Assembly (NCBI GenBank): GCA_040905025.1
Contig: JBBDSJ010000028.1
Location: 1-10,085, forward strand
Direction of reading: 5' to 3'
Source of the DNA: JBBDSJ01 sp040905025
Lineage (GTDB): Bacteria; Pseudomonadota; Gammaproteobacteria; Methylohalomonadales; Methylohalomonadaceae
Length of the DNA: 10,085 bases
In this document: positions 7,426 through 10,085 of the stretch, piece by piece
Layout: each line of letters begins with the position of its first letter
Position numbering within the stretch: the stretch's first letter is position 1
Position numbers and translations under genes: made by a program
The notes under the pieces: generated by a model
The model's input: only the letters and a program-made list of their open reading frames with translations
What the model was told of the DNA's origin: nothing
Databases searched by the model: none

Positions 7426-8397
7426 ATGACGACTGACAATCCGGCCATTGATCAGGAATGGCTGGCGCGGGAATTCCCGCTCGATGAGGCGCTGGTTTAC
7501 CTGAATCATGCCGCCGTGGCACCGTGGCCGGCACGCACGGCGGCCGCAGTACAGGCCTTTGCCGAAGAGAATATGCGTTTTGGTGCCAGCCAGTATCCCG
7601 CCTGGCTGGATACCGAAGCACAACTGCGTGAACGCCTGGCCCGGTTTATCAATGCGGCATCAATCGATGATATTGCATTGGTCAAAAATACCTCCGAGGC
7701 GTTATCAATGGTCGCCGGCGGTCTTGACTGGCGTTTTGGCGATAATGTCGTCAGCAGTAATCAGGAATTCCCGTCCAACCGGATCCCCTGGCAGGCACAA
7801 CAGCAATATGGCGTTGAATTCCGCCAGGTCGATTTGCTCGCGGATACGACACCGGAGGCAGCATTAATCAATGCCTGTGACGATCGCACGCGTGTATTGA
7901 CCATCAGCTCGGTGCAATACGGCAGCGGCCTGAAACTGAAGCTGGAAAAGCTTGGCCAGCATTGCCGGGCAAACAACATTATTTTCTGTGTCGATGCCAT
8001 CCAGAGCCTTGGAGTGCATAAAATTGATGTGCAGGCCATTCATGCTGATTTCATCATGGCCGATGCCCATAAATGGCTGCTCGGCCCGGAAGGCATCGCC
8101 GTGTTTTATTCCAGTCCGCAACGGCGTTATGAACTCAAGCTGCATGAATACGGCTGGCACATGGTGCAACAGGCCGGAGACTATGATCAAAAGGAATGGC
8201 GNNNNNNNNNNNNNNNNNNNNNNNNNNNNNNNNNNNNNNNNNNNNNNNNNNNNNNNNNNNNNNNNNNNNNNNNNNNNNNNNNNNNNNNNNNNNNNNNNNN
8301 NAATCGTGCCGGCGGCGTACGCCTGTCGCCACATTTTTATACGCCTGAAAAGAAAATTGACCAGGCGGTAAAAATTATCAAATCGCGATCTGGCTGA
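7426..8397 (+). CDS. Class V aminotransferase (PLP-dependent), internal part missing in a gap
   Basis: A PLP-dependent fold-type I enzyme of the class V (cysteine desulfurase / isopenicillin epimerase-like) group. Visible motifs are: the N-terminal VYLNHAAVAPWP; KNTSEAL (T89, S90), expected to contact the cofactor phosphate; CVDAIQSLG with D190, which would bind the pyridine nitrogen; and MADAHKWLLGPEG with K216, the Schiff-base lysine. The C-terminus GGVRLSPHFYTPEKKIDQAV is the usual family end. Residues 1-258 lie before the 100-N run and 31 residues after it. Members are usually about 370-390 long, so roughly 80-100 residues are probably missing and the N count is a placeholder. It is tightly coupled to the secreted-protein gene upstream, with a two-base gap. 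The substrate cannot be assigned. Confidence 0.9.
   Translation: MTTDNPAIDQEWLAREFPLDEALVYLNHAAVAPWPARTAAAVQAFAEENMRFGASQYPAWLDTEAQLRERLARFINAASIDDIALVKNTSEALSMVAGGLDWRFGDNVVSSNQEFPSNRIPWQAQQQYGVEFRQVDLLADTTPEAALINACDDRTRVLTISSVQYGSGLKLKLEKLGQHCRANNIIFCVDAIQSLGVHKIDVQAIHADFIMADAHKWLLGPEGIAVFYSSPQRRYELKLHEYGWHMVQQAGDYDQKEWXXXXXXXXXXXXXXXXXXXXXXXXXXXXXXXXXXNRAGGVRLSPHFYTPEKKIDQAVKIIKSRSG
8202..8301. other. 100-N assembly gap inside the aminotransferase gene
   Basis: A run of exactly 100 N. Unlike the gap at 3869-3968 the flanks share no repeated sequence, so real sequence is missing here. The reading frame across it is preserved only by chance, because the length is arbitrary. Confidence 0.9.
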
Positions 8398-8399
8398 TA

Positions 8400-8705
8400 C
8401 TACCTGCGCGGTTGCCTGTCCGGAATAAAATCAATTTTCAATTTATACCCGATGGCCGCAGCATAGTCTGCAAGTGTGGACAGCTTTGGTGATATATCAG
8501 AATCTACACTTTCAAGTCGTGAGATATTACTTTTATTAGTATGTAATTTTTGCGCCACTTGTGCCTGAGTCAAGCCAGCCTCATGGCGCAGGGAGATAAG
8601 TTTTTTACGAATCTCATAAGCAGGCGCCAGATCGTCATACGCCTTTTTAACGCCAGCCTGCTTTAACGCTGATTTTTTAAAAGATTTCAATGCGGGCCTG
8701 GTCAT
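8400..8705 (-). CDS. XRE/HigA-like helix-turn-helix antitoxin
   Basis: A 101-residue DNA-binding protein. An N-terminal charged segment (1-33) is followed by an HTH_3/XRE domain at about 34-88: KKLISLRHEAGLTQAQVA, then LHTNKSNISRLESV containing the recognition helix, then LSTLADYAAAIGYKLKIDF. In type II modules with toxin-first order this protein neutralises the toxin and represses the operon. Its ATG overlaps the toxin TGA by four bases (ATGA), so translation is coupled. Its stop lies two bases from the aminotransferase stop on the opposite strand. The gene is intact. It probably binds the palindrome at 9031-9048. Confidence 0.9.
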   Translation of the reverse strand: MTRPALKSFKKSALKQAGVKKAYDDLAPAYEIRKKLISLRHEAGLTQAQVAQKLHTNKSNISRLESVDSDISPKLSTLADYAAAIGYKLKIDFIPDRQPRR

Positions 8706-8953
8706 TTTATAGCCTTCATTCGCTTTCGAGCCTTATCTAGTTCAGCTTTTGGAGTCTTGTTTGTTTTCTTGATAAAGGAACTCAGAATAACGACTTCATT
8801 TCCTTTAACTGTACAAAAAAGTGACCGTCCGATGCCTTCCTTTCCTTTGGCCCGAATCTCAAACAAGCCATCGCCCATTGGCGCCGTATAAGGTTTACCA
8901 ATAGCAGGGCCAAATGCTTCAATCATTTCAAGAATATGCAGCATATTAGCCAA
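8702..8953 (-). CDS. HigB/RelE-like toxin (phage-derived Gp49-like), N-terminus interrupted
   Basis: The open frame encodes 83 residues from a TTG at 8953 and carries the family core: LHILEMIEAFGPAIGKPYTA, then GDGLFEIRAKGKEGIGRS, then VVILSSFIKKTNKTPKAEL. Family members are usually about 105-115 residues, ribosome-dependent or free mRNA endonucleases. The missing start lies directly upstream in the same frame: RVTFFSPRIKAETLDFPEG reads as a normal family N-terminus, preceded by ATG-ACA-TGA at 9022-9014. An in-frame TGA at codon 3 thus separates the expected ATG (9022) from the body. Whether the TTG, or an ATG at 8944, gives any product is doubtful, as neither has a well-spaced ribosome site. 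Probably an inactivated toxin or a base error; see findings. Confidence 0.8.
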   Translation of the reverse strand: MANMLHILEMIEAFGPAIGKPYTAPMGDGLFEIRAKGKEGIGRSLFCTVKGNEVVILSSFIKKTNKTPKAELDKARKRMKAIK

Positions 8954-9028
8954 TATCCCTTCGGGAAAATCCAGGGTTTCTGCCTTAATCCTCGGACTAA
9001 AAAACGTGACTCTTCATGTCATACCCGA

Positions 9029-9056
9029 ATGTTATCATTTATGATAACTCTGTCAA
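9029..9056 (-). promoter_or_regulatory. Candidate sigma-70 promoter of the toxin-antitoxin operon
   Basis: On the minus strand a perfect TTGACA (9056-9051) is followed after 16 bases by TAACAT (9034-9029, four of six consensus positions). The likely transcript start falls close to 9022, the same base as the ATG that would begin the full-length toxin, so the message may be nearly leaderless. Confidence 0.6.
9031..9048. promoter_or_regulatory. Palindromic operator GTTATCAT-TT-ATGATAAC
   Basis: An 18-base inverted repeat with perfect 8-base arms and a 2-base centre. It occupies most of the spacer and part of the -10 element of the toxin-antitoxin promoter. This is where an XRE-type antitoxin would bind to repress its own operon. 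The palindrome is seen directly; binding by the adjacent antitoxin is inferred. Confidence 0.7.
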
Positions 9057-9176
9057 GAATGTATTAGAAGCGGTCGCAAAAGTAAGATTGCCTCACTCCT
9101 CCGGTTGCAACCCAACAAATTAGTAGAGAATATCTCGCATAAGATTTGAAATTCATGGGATAGAACCTGTCTTTAA

Positions 9177-10085
9177 CTATCCGGTCAACTTGTACGGCAA
9201 TGGATAGCGATCCATCGGAACGCCACCATTCAACAATACTTCACGCAAACCACGTATTACCGGGAATACTTCCTGGTTCCAGTCAGCGCCCTGCTTGTCG
9301 AACGCCTGTTGTTCGAGTTCAACAATTTCGCGATCTTCGGCAAAAATGCCGTTCGTGAACCAGACAATAATTGGCCAGAGCAGATGCATCAGGCCGGGGA
9401 TGCCGGGTTTTTGAATCATCATCAGGCCATAAGTGTGATTAGTGCGCTGGTCGGCATCACGCGGGATGTAGACATTCCATAAATCCAGCGCCGGCTCGGT
9501 ACTGCCGGCGGTCCAGAATTTCAATGTCTGATACGGATAATCGGTACGAATGGTCATGATGTCCTTGCCGGCGGCATCAGTGCCGCTGGTATCACCACGT
9601 TTGATAATAAATCGCTCGCCGATATTCTGTTTGCCACTGGTACGCACAAACGTGTAGTCGACCTCAATCCAGTTTTCATCCGGTGCTGTCGATTGGCGCA
9701 TATCAAGCGGAATCGAACGAATACGGCCCATCAGCTTGCGATGCAGGAATTGATGATTCATGTCCATCAGGTTTTCATGCATGAAGGAGTAATGACAGCC
9801 TACTTCGCGATCCAGAAACCGGGTTTTATAGTTGGGCTTGCTGAAGGTGGGGACATCGGGGAAATTCGTAAAGCCTGGTTGCGACTGATCGCCCAGATAA
9901 ACAAATACCAGACTGTAGGCTTCGCGGCAGGGATAAGAGCGCACACCATTGGGCATGGTTTTGGCCTTGTCAGTGTACGGCACATTCACGCAACTGCCGG
10001 TTTTGTCATAGGTCCAGCAGTGATAGCCGCACTGCAGATTTTCACCATCGACGACACCGATATGCAACGGCACTTGCCGGTGCGC
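9177..10085 (-). CDS. Rieske [2Fe-2S] non-heme iron oxygenase alpha subunit, partial (5' end outside window)
   Basis: About 302 residues are visible, and the gene continues past the right edge. The frame reads AHRQVPLHIGVVDGENLQCGYHCWTYD split across the border. The His of the first Rieske motif (Cys-x-His) is inside while its Cys is outside. The second motif, Cys-x2-His, is CGYH. An open frame can begin at an internal GTG (10073), but this is not the true start. The catalytic domain holds ENLMDMNHQFLHRK with the Asp bridge and the candidate iron-binding histidines. The C-terminus (DREIVELEQQAFDKQG) is typical of oxygenases of the vanillate demethylase / pheophorbide oxygenase-like group. It would receive electrons from a separate reductase not seen here. 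The substrate is unknown. Confidence 0.9.
   Translation of the reverse strand, partial: AHRQVPLHIGVVDGENLQCGYHCWTYDKTGSCVNVPYTDKAKTMPNGVRSYPCREAYSLVFVYLGDQSQPGFTNFPDVPTFSKPNYKTRFLDREVGCHYSFMHENLMDMNHQFLHRKLMGRIRSIPLDMRQSTAPDENWIEVDYTFVRTSGKQNIGERFIIKRGDTSGTDAAGKDIMTIRTDYPYQTLKFWTAGSTEPALDLWNVYIPRDADQRTNHTYGLMMIQKPGIPGLMHLLWPIIVWFTNGIFAEDREIVELEQQAFDKQGADWNQEVFPVIRGLREVLLNGGVPMDRYPLPYKLTG

Noticed and set aside
6671..7621. Long minus-strand open frame of 316 codons opposite the secreted protein and aminotransferase
   Set aside because: It has low-complexity, shadow-like composition and no recognisable domain. The plus-strand frames carry a signal peptide and PLP motifs and are clearly the real genes.
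9103..9112. GGTTGCAACC palindrome between the toxin promoter and the Rieske gene
   Set aside because: A ten-base palindrome with no loop and no T run. No gene, tRNA or attachment-site context supports a function.

Overview
The window reads as bacterial accessory chromosome from a Gram-negative, most likely gammaproteobacterium-like organism. The reasons are an RND efflux pump with a membrane-anchored periplasmic adaptor, a MarR regulator, pirin, a Rieske oxygenase and two compact two-gene cassettes of toxin-antitoxin type. The taxonomic placement is inference. The sequence is a draft assembly: it has two runs of exactly 100 N (3869-3968 and 8202-8301), which are scaffolding placeholders.

Layout. 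Positions 1-116 are AT-rich, non-coding and rich in inverted repeats. Positions 117-547 (minus) hold a DUF4258-like/DUF2283-like gene pair with a 4-base overlap. Positions 624-1112 (minus) hold a MarR-family regulator, divergent from a two-gene RND operon: the periplasmic adaptor (1292-2389) and the inner-membrane permease (2386-5639, GTGA overlap). The permease looks broken by the first N run, but the run is flanked by the same 55 bases on both sides. Collapsing the duplicate and the Ns restores one frame of 1032 residues, so the break is an assembly artefact. No outer-membrane factor gene is present, so the pump would have to use a TolC-type channel encoded elsewhere. A pirin-family gene (5651-6502, minus) converges on the permease. 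Divergent from pirin is an apparent operon of an unrecognised secreted protein with a Cys-Gly-Cys motif (6635-7423) and a class V PLP-dependent aminotransferase (7426-8397), whose middle is lost in the second, genuine gap.

Positions 8400-9022 (minus) hold a HigBA-like toxin-antitoxin cassette with the toxin first. A perfect 8-base-arm palindrome lies over its likely promoter. The toxin's N-terminal coding sequence continues upstream in frame to an ATG at 9022 but is interrupted by TGA at codon 3, so the toxin appears disarmed or mis-sequenced while the antitoxin is intact. The right end (9177-10085, minus) is a Rieske non-heme iron oxygenase alpha subunit that runs off the window edge.

No stretch over 300 bases lacks a gene. 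The intergenic regions are 1-116, 548-623, 1113-1291, 6503-6634 and about 8954-9176. I found no tRNA, rRNA, CRISPR array or insertion sequence. The most noteworthy points are the interrupted toxin with its operator, the false gap in the pump gene, and the unrecognised secreted protein coupled to a PLP enzyme.
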